From NCBI RefSeq assembly GCF_006175985.1, contig NZ_SRSH01000001.1, forward strand, positions 434,001-498,000: 64,000 bases of DNA, given 5' to 3'. Positions 28,227-35,992 of this stretch are shown here, piece by piece; within the stretch, counting starts at the first letter, position 1, and every line of letters starts with the position of its first letter. Position numbers and translations under genes: made by a program. The notes beneath the pieces are model-generated. The model was not told the origin of the DNA. It ran no database searches and saw nothing but the letters and a program-made list of their open reading frames with translations. This stretch comes from Methylotetracoccus oryzae. Its GTDB lineage: Bacteria > Pseudomonadota > Gammaproteobacteria > Methylococcales > Methylococcaceae.

Positions 28227-29831
28227 ATGAACGACAGCTGTTGCCGACGCTTTGTTCGACCCGGCCACCGAAGGACAGGCGCGGAACGCAGCCTGCTGCT
28301 GACCGGCGTGCTGGTCGCGATGACTCCGTTAGCCCACGCACAACGCCCGGCGCCACTGCCCAAGTCCGAAACCGGCAGCGCGCTGGACCTTCGTTACCAT
28401 GACGCAACGCTCGCGGATCTCGCTCGGGATGCACAGCAACTGGGGGGCATCGCCATCACTGTCCCGGCGGAGTTGAAGAGCGATGTCCTCAAACGCGATG
28501 CCCGAGCCTCCAGCTGGGCGGACGGTCTCGCGGACCTGCTCGGCGATTACAACTACATCGCCGTGCGTTCGCCCGCTGGCAGGCTCGAGCGCATCGTGAT
28601 CCAGGCGCGGCAGAAACCCAACAAGCGGCCACAGGCCGCGGCGAAGCAGCCTCCGGGAACCGGCGCGGCCCTGTTCGAAGTCGATGCGAGCGCATTGAAC
28701 AAGCCGGTACCCAAGGCGCTGGCCAGTCTGAACCCGCATGCCATCACGCCGATCAAGCTGTCGGTCGAGCGCCTCGCAAGCATGAAGCCGGGCGACACCC
28801 TGTCGGTTCGGCTCGGCGATCGCGCCTATAAGCTCGTGCATGACCACGCCCAGCGTCACGACACCGGCGACACGAGCTGGATCGCCTACGTCGAGCAGGA
28901 CGGGTCAGCATTCCGAGCGGTTCTGACCTACCGCGCCGACGGCGCGTTGACCGGGCAGATCAACACCGCCCGAGGCCTGTTCCAGATCATCCAGTTCGAC
29001 GAGAAAACCTGGGTCGTCGATATCAAGGCCTCGGGTCTCGGGGCCGGCAGCCTCGATGAGGATCAGCGTAGCTTCCCCACTGGCGGGGGAAAAGCCACCG
29101 CGGCCGTCGCCGACGGCCAGCCGGCAACCGCGCAGTCGCACGCGACCGTCGACCTGATGGTGCTGTACACGCACGAAGCCGGACCGCAGCCCGTGATGCG
29201 GGCCAGTCACCTAACCGCGGTCACGCAGCAAGCGTTCACGGACAGCGGTGCGTTCGTGGAACTCAGACTGGTGCGAACGGAGCGGGTCGACTACACCGAC
29301 AACAATCCCAACTTTACCGCCCTGCAGGATCTGACCCGCAACCGCATCGGCGCGGACGTCAACGCCCTGCGATCACGTTACGGCGCCGACATGGTGGTTT
29401 TGCTCCGCCCTTTCCACTCGTCGGCACAGGGCAGCTGTGGCGTAAGCTGGATCGGCGGCGCCAATGGCCTACCGCTGACGCCGGCCGCAGGGTTCGCGGT
29501 CGTCTCGGACGGCTTCGACGACCGCTACTTCTGTCATGAGTACACCTTCGCGCACGAACTCGGACATGCGTTCGGCAACGTCCACGATGCCGATCTGTCG
29601 CCGCCGGGCATCTTTCCGTTTTCCTACGCCTGGGCCGTGCCGGGTAAGTTCGCGACGATCATGAGCTATCTGTTCGATGTCGCGCCGCTGGTCGGCAAGT
29701 TCGCGAACCCGGCCGTCGCGTGCACCGACAAGGGTCTGCCCTGCGGCCGCAAGGATATCGCCGACAATGCCCGGACGATCAACCTGACCGCGCCTATCGT
29801 GGCCGGGTTCATGCCAACCGCGGCCGACTGA
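28227..29831 (+). CDS. Secreted reprolysin-type metalloprotease with STN-like N-terminal domain
   Basis: About 534 residues, exported (signal peptide SLLLTGVLVAMTPLAHA). Residues about 50-125 (LRYHDATLADLARDAQQLGG, then a beta strand RIVIQAR) look like the secretin/TonB short N-terminal (STN) fold. The C-terminal half is a metzincin protease: zinc motif HELGHAFGNVHD (first His is residue 443) and Met-turn IMSY. The family is usually annotated zinc-dependent metalloprotease M12B-like. ATG 28227 chosen; a GTG lies nine bases upstream. Cysteines near the active site (SCGVS, YFCHE, VACTD, LPCGR) suggest disulfides. Confidence 0.85.
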   Translation: MNDSCCRRFVRPGHRRTGAERSLLLTGVLVAMTPLAHAQRPAPLPKSETGSALDLRYHDATLADLARDAQQLGGIAITVPAELKSDVLKRDARASSWADGLADLLGDYNYIAVRSPAGRLERIVIQARQKPNKRPQAAAKQPPGTGAALFEVDASALNKPVPKALASLNPHAITPIKLSVERLASMKPGDTLSVRLGDRAYKLVHDHAQRHDTGDTSWIAYVEQDGSAFRAVLTYRADGALTGQINTARGLFQIIQFDEKTWVVDIKASGLGAGSLDEDQRSFPTGGGKATAAVADGQPATAQSHATVDLMVLYTHEAGPQPVMRASHLTAVTQQAFTDSGAFVELRLVRTERVDYTDNNPNFTALQDLTRNRIGADVNALRSRYGADMVVLLRPFHSSAQGSCGVSWIGGANGLPLTPAAGFAVVSDGFDDRYFCHEYTFAHELGHAFGNVHDADLSPPGIFPFSYAWAVPGKFATIMSYLFDVAPLVGKFANPAVACTDKGLPCGRKDIADNARTINLTAPIVAGFMPTAAD

Positions 29832-29844
29832 GCGACGAAATCCG

Positions 29845-30462
29845 TCAGAACCGCCGCGGCGCGCGCCGGTACCGTTCGATCCCGGCCCGGACGCGGGGCA
29901 GATAGCGATGCAACCGATACCAGCGCGGGTACGCGCGGGTGAAGCACAGCGCCGTTACGAGTAGCGCCACACCCGCCGCACTGGCAGCCATCCGCTGACT
30001 CAAGGAGCCGGCAGCGGTCAGGACGTGCAGTCCGGCGGTCGCGGCGAAGCTGGCTCCCCACACCGCGGTGATGATCTGGTTCACCCGCAGGAAATGGCGG
30101 TCGTCCCACCACTCCGGACCAACGGCCTGCCGGGCATACTGCAAGGTGAAGGGTTGGCCGACCAGGCTGGAACCCAGCGCGAGGACTGCCAGCAGCGACG
30201 GCAACCAGGCAGAGCGCAACGCGCTCCAGTCGGCCAGAGCGTGGCAGCACTCATCGACCGCGACGGCGACGAAAAACGCCAGAATCGCCAGATCGGGAAG
30301 CTTGACCTCGCGCCACCGTCGCAGCCGCAGGATGACGAGCGCAACGGCCGCCGCCATGGCCCCGGCCAGGGGCTGCTCCAGGACGGCCGCGATCCCGTAA
30401 AGAGTCCACGGCAGCACCGCGGCCCGCAGGTCACGGATGAATTCGGCCGGGGGGGCCGTCAC
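29845..30462 (-). CDS. Uncharacterised membrane protein, 205 aa
   Basis: Five or six hydrophobic helices are visible (for example PLAGAMAAAVALVILRL, LAILAFFVAVAVDECC, WLPSLLAVLALGSSLVG, ITAVWGASFAATAGL, AAGVALLVTALCF), with a basic C-terminal tail. Its GTG start overlaps the stop of the upstream methyltransferase by 2-3 bases (GTGA), so the two are co-translated. No family recognised. The coupling suggests a shared task, possibly in lipid or quinone chemistry, but nothing in the sequence proves it. Confidence 0.75.
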   Translation of the reverse strand: MTAPPAEFIRDLRAAVLPWTLYGIAAVLEQPLAGAMAAAVALVILRLRRWREVKLPDLAILAFFVAVAVDECCHALADWSALRSAWLPSLLAVLALGSSLVGQPFTLQYARQAVGPEWWDDRHFLRVNQIITAVWGASFAATAGLHVLTAAGSLSQRMAASAAGVALLVTALCFTRAYPRWYRLHRYLPRVRAGIERYRRAPRRF

Positions 30463-31208
30463 GGCCGGCGCGCGGTGTACTCGCTGAAGATACCGGCCTC
30501 GACGTGCCGCCGCGGCTCGTCCAGACCCGCCGCCGCCAGGGCTTCGAGCACCCGCGTCGGATCGACCATGTGGTCCAGCGTCTCCCAGTAGTATTCCATC
30601 AGATAGGTAGCTTCGCGGCTGCCGGTGATCAGGCGCGTGAAGCGCGGCATGAAATCGCGAAAGTAGAACTTGACCACCGCGTTCGCGACGCGCCCGTCGG
30701 GTTTGGTGATATCCATGATCAGCAGCCGTCCGCCGGGCTTCAACACGCGCCGAAACTCGCGGAACGCAGTTTCGAGGTTCTCGACATGGCGCAACGCGAA
30801 GCCCATGCTCAGGAAATCACATCCGGCATCGGGCAAGGGCAGCGCATCCGCTCCCGCCTGGAGGTGTTGCGCCTCGGGCAGCTGTCGCTCCGACTCGCGC
30901 AGCATCCCGAGGCTCGGCTCGATACAGGTGATCAGTCCCGGCGCCCCGACGATCGCGGCTGCCGCTCGAGCGGTAATGCCGGTCCCGGCCGCAACATCGA
31001 CCACCGCCATGCCGGGCTTCAATCCAGCGCGCTGCAGCGCCCAGCGGCGGTACCAGTTCCCGGTGCCGAAGAAACCCCAACTCGCGATCCGCTCGTAATG
31101 GGGCGCCGACTCATCGAATACGCGCCGCAGGAAGGGCTGCTTGTCTTCGGGCGCCGAATAATGCGGGGCAAGAACCTCGTGGGGCTTGAAACGGGGATCG
31201 CTGTCCAT
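30459..31208 (-). CDS. UbiE/COQ5-like SAM-dependent methyltransferase
   Basis: 249 residues. Motif I VVDVAAGTGITARAAA at about residues 68-83, then CIEPSLGMLRE, the UbiE-like DFLSMGFALRHVENLETAFREF and RVLKPGGRLLIMDITKPDG. The GFALRHVEN motif and the following PRFTRLITGS strongly resemble UbiE/MenG, but key regions are diverged and the partner gene is a membrane protein, so I do not assign ubiE. Substrate is likely a prenylated or lipid aromatic. First gene of a two-gene operon. Confidence 0.8.
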   Translation of the reverse strand: MDSDPRFKPHEVLAPHYSAPEDKQPFLRRVFDESAPHYERIASWGFFGTGNWYRRWALQRAGLKPGMAVVDVAAGTGITARAAAAIVGAPGLITCIEPSLGMLRESERQLPEAQHLQAGADALPLPDAGCDFLSMGFALRHVENLETAFREFRRVLKPGGRLLIMDITKPDGRVANAVVKFYFRDFMPRFTRLITGSREATYLMEYYWETLDHMVDPTRVLEALAAAGLDEPRRHVEAGIFSEYTARRP

Positions 31209-31412
31209 GGTTCCTGAGGGTGACTTTGGCAGACCGCCAATACTACCATCGAGTAATCAGCGGCAGAGGAAACCCATCCCTCGGCATGTTCAATCGCCCA
31301 CCGCGACGACACGCATCGACAGCCCGCGGTGAAAATGAAGGCGTGGACGGACACCCGATCAACGAAACAGGGCTCGCAGGCAGGTAGCGATTGAGTGAGC
31401 CGCGCCGCGGGC

Positions 31413-31988
31413 TCAGTAACGGGCGACGATCACGGCCGGCGCAGTTGCCGTCCCGGAGATTTCATAATTTCCCGTGAAATCGGCTCCGGACACACCATGG
31501 AACGTCGCTGCCTGATAGCTGCCGGCTTGGCTCAGCCTGGCCGTCGCAGTGCCGTTGTGGATCAGTGTCGCGCTGTTTTCATGGCCGGTCTGGGTCAGGA
31601 TGACCGTTCCGGCAACCATCGCCTTAACGGCAATCGTATCGTGTTCGCCGCTCTGGACGGTGCTCAATACCCCCCCTCTCATCGACTCGATGGTCACGCT
31701 GGAGTAGGCCCCCGTTTGATTCAGGTCTGCCGCGCCACCGCTCATGCTGACGACATGGACGGAGGCGACGTCGGCGACCTGGGTAATGGCGACCGTGGCT
31801 GTGCCGCTCAACTCACCCACGTCGACCTGTTGGAGTTTGACCGCGCCGGTGCCGTCACTCGCAGGCGGCGCCGCGGCGAAGACACCGCCGGGGTCGGCGT
31901 TCCCATTCTGACGGGCGCCAGCGGCAATGGACGGCATCGCAAAACTCAGGGCAATCAGGCACAAAACCAGCGATGCTGTTCGATTCAA
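31413..31988 (-). CDS. Short curlin-repeat secreted protein 3
   Basis: About 191 residues with a signal peptide (LVLCLIALSFAMPSIAAG). From residue about 65 on it aligns with the C-terminal part of curlin 2, including HVVSMSGGAADLNQTG, TVQSG, AMVAGTVILTQTG and a tail ending in Tyr (SGTATAPAVIVARY). The GGGN secretion stretch of curlins 1 and 2 is absent. The TTG at 31988 is preferred because GGAG lies 6 bases upstream; a GTG lies at 32000. By size and divergence it could be the nucleator-like minor subunit; inference only. Confidence 0.8.
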   Translation of the reverse strand: MNRTASLVLCLIALSFAMPSIAAGARQNGNADPGGVFAAAPPASDGTGAVKLQQVDVGELSGTATVAITQVADVASVHVVSMSGGAADLNQTGAYSSVTIESMRGGVLSTVQSGEHDTIAVKAMVAGTVILTQTGHENSATLIHNGTATARLSQAGSYQAATFHGVSGADFTGNYEISGTATAPAVIVARY

Positions 31989-32060
31989 GAAGGGCTCCAC
32001 GAGAATTCACGACAACGAACCTTGCTATGCCAGTTGGAAGATCGGCATGGGTGGCGCTTA

Positions 32061-32077
32061 AGCTCACTTCGTGCCAG
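32061..32077 (-). promoter_or_regulatory. Sigma54-like promoter of curlin 3
   Basis: On the minus strand the sequence reads CTGGCACGAAGTGAGCT, matching YTGGCACGrNNNTTGCW at all but the two T of the -12 element; the invariant GG and GC are present with the required 10-nt spacing. Transcription would start near 32050, about 60 bp before the curlin 3 start. No binding site for an enhancer protein was identified. Confidence 0.45.
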
Positions 32078-32156
32078 GAATGAAGTTTCTTATGCTGTAC
32101 AAAGACTTCTGGGTACGGCCCCAGCCTTCGTGGCATGACTAAAGGTCAAAGACTGT

Positions 32157-32174
32157 AAAAAGCCTGCAACAGGC
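32157..32174 (-). terminator. Minus-strand terminator-like hairpin in the curlin 3/macro-domain gene gap
   Basis: Minus strand GCCTG-TTG-CAGGC followed by TTTTT. The 422-bp divergent gap 32001-32422 otherwise holds the sigma54-like site and no gene. The hairpin may stop antisense or upstream transcription before the curlin 3 promoter. Confidence 0.4.
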
Positions 32175-32422
32175 GTGACAGTCCTTAATGGGATCGCCGA
32201 AAGCTGATACTCCAGCCAAGCCCTCGCCATGTCTGGCCCAGCTCGGCACCGTGTGCAAAACCGACCCGAGACAAGAGCAGAGAACACCTGTTCATGCTCA
32301 ACCGCGAGCCGTACGATGAGAGCATTGCGTGCCGTTGGCGGGAAACCCGGATGGAACTGCGGGGCTCGGCGGTCCCGGCTACATCCGCGCGCGACAGCCG
32401 ACCAGTTTCAGGGGGAACCGAC

Positions 32423-33781
32423 ATGAACGACGACGATCTGGCCCGCGAATGTTTCGTGATCATGCCCTTCGGCGAGAAACCGTTCGATGACGGCAGCGGC
32501 AACAGTGAACTCGTCGATTTCGACCGGATCTACGAGGACATCATCAAGAAGGCGGTAGAAGAGGATCTCCAGGAGGGCGGCGAGAAACTGATCGTCCGCT
32601 GTCTGCGCTGCGACGAGATCGAATCGGCAGGGCTGATTCACGAGCGGATGTTGCAGCACATCCTCAAGGCCGACGTCGCAGTCGTGGACATCACGACGCA
32701 GAACCCGAACGTCTTCTACGAGCTCGGCGTGCGCCACACGCTGCGCGACCGCGTCACCGTACTGATCCGCCGCGCGGGCACGAAAATCCCGTTCAACATC
32801 GGCGGCATGAACGTCATCGAATACGACGTATCCGACGAGGCGCACAAGCAGCGTTCGCGCCAGGGTATCGCCAGCTTCATCCGCAACGGCCTTTTGTCCA
32901 GCAACCGGGACAGTCTGGTCTACGCCAATATCCCGGGACTGGAGGTGACGGCGGGGTTAGGGTCGCTGAGCGACTGCGACGTCTACCGTTACCGCCTGCA
33001 GACACAGCCTGCCGGTAAGGTGAAGGAGTTGTGGCTGGTAACGGGCGACCTGCGCCATGTGAACGTGAACCCGTATCTCGAAGAAAGGCCCATCGACATC
33101 TGGGTCAGCTCCGAGAACATCAACATGCAGATGGCGCGGGTCTTCGAAAAATCGGTGTCCGGTCTGGTGCGGTATCTCGGATCGCGCAAGGACGAAACCG
33201 GCGACATCGTCGAGGATGCCATCGCGGACGAGCTGCGCGACCTGATGCGCGGGCGGCAGCAGGTCAACCCCGGCACCGTCGTCGCCACCGGCAGCGGCGC
33301 ACTGCTGGAGTCGCACAAGGTCCGGCGCATCTATCATGCCGCCTCGGTCTACGGCACGATCGGCGGCGGCTACTTCCCCATCGCAAACGTGGAGCACTGC
33401 ATCACGGCCGCGCTGGCGCTGGCCGACCGCGAATCCGAACGGGACAGGCAACGGAAGGGCGATGCCGTGCCCTACACCTCGATCCTGTTCCCGCTGCTGA
33501 CCACGGGGACCGGGTCTTCGAACCTGATGGACCCGGCCCGGAAACAGTTGCGCGCGGCGATCCGCTATCTTCAGGCCCGCGCCAAGGTGACCGCACTCGA
33601 TCGGGTCTGCTTTCTCGCGCCGACCAAAGCCTACCTCGACGCCTACCGGCTGGTGCTGGCCGAACTGGATATCGAGCAGGCCGAGGAAAGCGCCGCCGCG
33701 GCCACGCAGACACCGTCCAGCGCAACGAAGGGCTCGGCGCGCGCGGCGACGAGGCAGGACTCAGCCAAGAGCAAGACCTAG
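32423..33781 (+). CDS. Nucleoside-deoxyribosyltransferase/TIR-like domain fused to a macro-like domain
   Basis: 452 residues, cytosolic. Residues about 8-155 carry ECFVIMPFGEKPF, then ADVAVVDITTQNPNVFYELGVRH, the pattern of nucleoside 2-deoxyribosyltransferase/TIR-like folds, with Glu100 at the catalytic position. Residues about 200-385 look like a diverged macro domain: VSSENINMQMARV (equivalent of VNAAN), GTVVATGSGAL, IYHAASV (equivalent of HTVGP) and SILFPLLTTGTG (equivalent of FPAISTG). The C-terminal 35 residues are a Ser/Ala/Lys-rich tail. The ATG at 32423 follows AGGGGGA. A protein that could make or sense NAD-derived nucleotides; defence role is inference. Confidence 0.7.
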   Translation: MNDDDLARECFVIMPFGEKPFDDGSGNSELVDFDRIYEDIIKKAVEEDLQEGGEKLIVRCLRCDEIESAGLIHERMLQHILKADVAVVDITTQNPNVFYELGVRHTLRDRVTVLIRRAGTKIPFNIGGMNVIEYDVSDEAHKQRSRQGIASFIRNGLLSSNRDSLVYANIPGLEVTAGLGSLSDCDVYRYRLQTQPAGKVKELWLVTGDLRHVNVNPYLEERPIDIWVSSENINMQMARVFEKSVSGLVRYLGSRKDETGDIVEDAIADELRDLMRGRQQVNPGTVVATGSGALLESHKVRRIYHAASVYGTIGGGYFPIANVEHCITAALALADRESERDRQRKGDAVPYTSILFPLLTTGTGSSNLMDPARKQLRAAIRYLQARAKVTALDRVCFLAPTKAYLDAYRLVLAELDIEQAEESAAAATQTPSSATKGSARAATRQDSAKSKT

Positions 33782-33884
33782 AACGACGCGATGCCGGAAA
33801 CGCCAGCGTCGACCGGCCCATGGCATGACGCCAGGCCGGCCGGGCAGCACGCCTCCGACACGACTCCCACTTCGAGAGGAATTC

Positions 33885-34910
33885 ATGGAACATCGACTTC
33901 TCGGCCGCTCCGGCCTGAACGTACCGATCCTGAGCTTCGGCGCCGCAACCTTTGGCGGCGGCAACGCCTTTTTCGAGGCCTTCGGCACCAGCGGCGTCAC
34001 CGAAGCGACCCGACTGGTCGACCTCTGCCTCGATGCGGGCGTGAACCTGTTCGACACCGCCGATTTCTACTCCCAGGGGCTGTCGGAGGAGATCCTCGGC
34101 CAAGCCATCGCCGGGCGGCGCGACCAGGTATTGATCTCGACGAAGGCGGTCTTTCCGATGGGGCCCGGCCCCAACGACTACGGTTCATCCCGCCATCACC
34201 TCACCCGTGCCTGCGACGCCAGCCTCCGGAGGCTCGGAACGGACACCATCGACATCTACACGCTGCACGGCTTCGACGCCCGCACGCCCATCGAGGAAAC
34301 CCTGCGCACGCTGGACGACCTGATTCAAGCCGGCAAGGTGCGCTATCTGGCTTGCTCCAACTTTTCCGGCTGGCATCTGATGAAGTCCCAGGCGATCGCC
34401 GAAAAGTATGGCTGGACGCGCTACGTGGCCCATCAGGCCTACTACTCGCTGGTGGGGCGCGACTACGAGTGGGAACTGATGCCGCTCGCCATCGACCAGG
34501 GGGTCGGGACGGTGGTGTGGAGCCCGCTGGGCTGGGGCCGGCTGACGGGAAAGCTACGGCGCGGACAGGCGCTGCATGCCCGGAGTCGCCTGCACGTCAC
34601 GGCCGAAGCCGGGCCGCCGATAGCCGACGACCATCTGTTCAAGGTCGTGGATGCGCTCGACGAGGTGGCGGCGGAAACCGGCAAGACGCTGCCCCAGATC
34701 GCGATCAACTGGCTGCTGCAGCGCCCGACCGTGAGCACCGTGATCATCGGCGCCCGCGACGAGGCACAGCTCAAGGACAATCTCGGCGCGGTAGGCTGGC
34801 AGTTGACTGCGGAACAGATGGCGAAGCTGGATGCTGCCAGCCATGTCACACCGCCTTACCCCTATTGGCACCAGCGGCAGTTCCCACAGCTGATTTCGTG
34901 GCCGGTCTGA
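33885..34910 (+). CDS. Aldo/keto reductase
   Basis: NADPH-dependent (beta/alpha)8-barrel oxidoreductase of 341 residues. The catalytic tetrad is visible: Asp and Tyr in DTADFYSQG, Lys in VLISTKAVF, His in YTLHGFD. The cofactor-binding region includes VIIGARDEAQLKDNL near the C-terminus and SNFSGWHL. It resembles the AKR group often annotated as YajO/general stress protein 69-like. The physiological substrate is unknown. ATG 33885 is set by GAGAGGA eight bases upstream. It lies 103 bp after the macro-domain gene on the same strand and may be independent. Confidence 0.92.
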   Translation: MEHRLLGRSGLNVPILSFGAATFGGGNAFFEAFGTSGVTEATRLVDLCLDAGVNLFDTADFYSQGLSEEILGQAIAGRRDQVLISTKAVFPMGPGPNDYGSSRHHLTRACDASLRRLGTDTIDIYTLHGFDARTPIEETLRTLDDLIQAGKVRYLACSNFSGWHLMKSQAIAEKYGWTRYVAHQAYYSLVGRDYEWELMPLAIDQGVGTVVWSPLGWGRLTGKLRRGQALHARSRLHVTAEAGPPIADDHLFKVVDALDEVAAETGKTLPQIAINWLLQRPTVSTVIIGARDEAQLKDNLGAVGWQLTAEQMAKLDAASHVTPPYPYWHQRQFPQLISWPV

Positions 34911-34947
34911 CCCGAGCGACCGGCTGACGTGACCCGGGACTCGGGCC

Positions 34948-35901
34948 TCAGTGCCGAGCCGCCGATCGCGCGGCCATTGGACCCAGGAACCAACGGCTCA
35001 GGCGCGGCTCGATCGCATCGAGCGCGACCAGGAAGACCAGGCCGATCGTGACGTTGAACAGCAGATGCGCCCAGGCGACGGCACGGCTCGGGTCGCCGGC
35101 AGAGTCGACGACGGCACCCGCAAAGGCATGGATGAACGGGAAGAAGATCAGCGCACCGGCGGCGTTGAAGAGCAGGTTCGCCGTCGCCGTGGCTCGCGCG
35201 ACGGCCCCCATGCCGAGACTGGCGACCAGCGCCGTCGAGGTCGAACCGACGTTGGCACCGATCACGATCGGTATCGCCGCCTCCGCGGGCAACGTGCCCT
35301 GCTGGACCAGCAATATGGACACGCCCGTCGTCACGCTGCTGGATTGGATCAGCGCCGTGAACACCATACCGACCAGGATCCCCAACCAGGGCGCCTGCGC
35401 GAGTTCCAGCCACGCGACGAACGCCGGCTGCTCGCGCAGCGGCCGGAGTTCGGTGCCGATCAGATCGAGCGCGAAGAAAATCAGCCCGAAATAGAAGATC
35501 GCCTTGCCGGCGATGCCCACTCGCCATGGCAGCGCCGACAGGCAGGCACCCAACACGATGAAAGCGGGACCGACCCCGGTCAGCTTCATGGACACCAGCC
35601 AGGCCGTGGCCGTGGTGCCGACGTTTGAACCGAGCAGCACGCCGAGGCTGGCTCTGAACGAGATGACGGCCCCGTCGACCAGGGCCGCGGTCAACGCCGT
35701 CACGGCACTGCTCGATTGCACGATGGCCGTCGCGACGGCCCCCACGGTGAAGCCGAGCCAGCGGCTCGCGGTCACGCTCGCCAGCCAGTTCTGCAGCGCG
35801 GTGCCCCCGGTGACCCGGAGTTCCCGGCTGAAACCCTGCAGCCCGTAAAGGAACAGCACGATCGCGGACAGTGCGGCGAACAGGGCTTGCAGTTCGGTCA
35901 T
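34948..35901 (-). CDS. Na/Pi cotransporter family protein
   Basis: Integral membrane transporter of about 317 residues with the duplicated NptA/PhoU-less Na/Pi cotransporter signature: IVQSSSAVTALTAAL in the first half and LIQSSSVTTGVSILL in the second, each followed by a GANVG or GSNVGTT loop. Predicted to take up phosphate with sodium. No PhoU-like C-terminal domain is present. The ATG at 35901 gives the normal N-terminus; an upstream start at 36000 would overlap the histidine kinase stop. It lies just downstream of the kinase. Confidence 0.88.
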   Translation of the reverse strand: MTELQALFAALSAIVLFLYGLQGFSRELRVTGGTALQNWLASVTASRWLGFTVGAVATAIVQSSSAVTALTAALVDGAVISFRASLGVLLGSNVGTTATAWLVSMKLTGVGPAFIVLGACLSALPWRVGIAGKAIFYFGLIFFALDLIGTELRPLREQPAFVAWLELAQAPWLGILVGMVFTALIQSSSVTTGVSILLVQQGTLPAEAAIPIVIGANVGSTSTALVASLGMGAVARATATANLLFNAAGALIFFPFIHAFAGAVVDSAGDPSRAVAWAHLLFNVTIGLVFLVALDAIEPRLSRWFLGPMAARSAARH

Positions 35902-35992
35902 CGGCTCAATACTCCACATCTTCCAGCGAAACAGGGGGCGGCACCGCGCCCGGCAGGTACCCGTCCGGGCAATCGCTCCGGGAAAGCCCATC

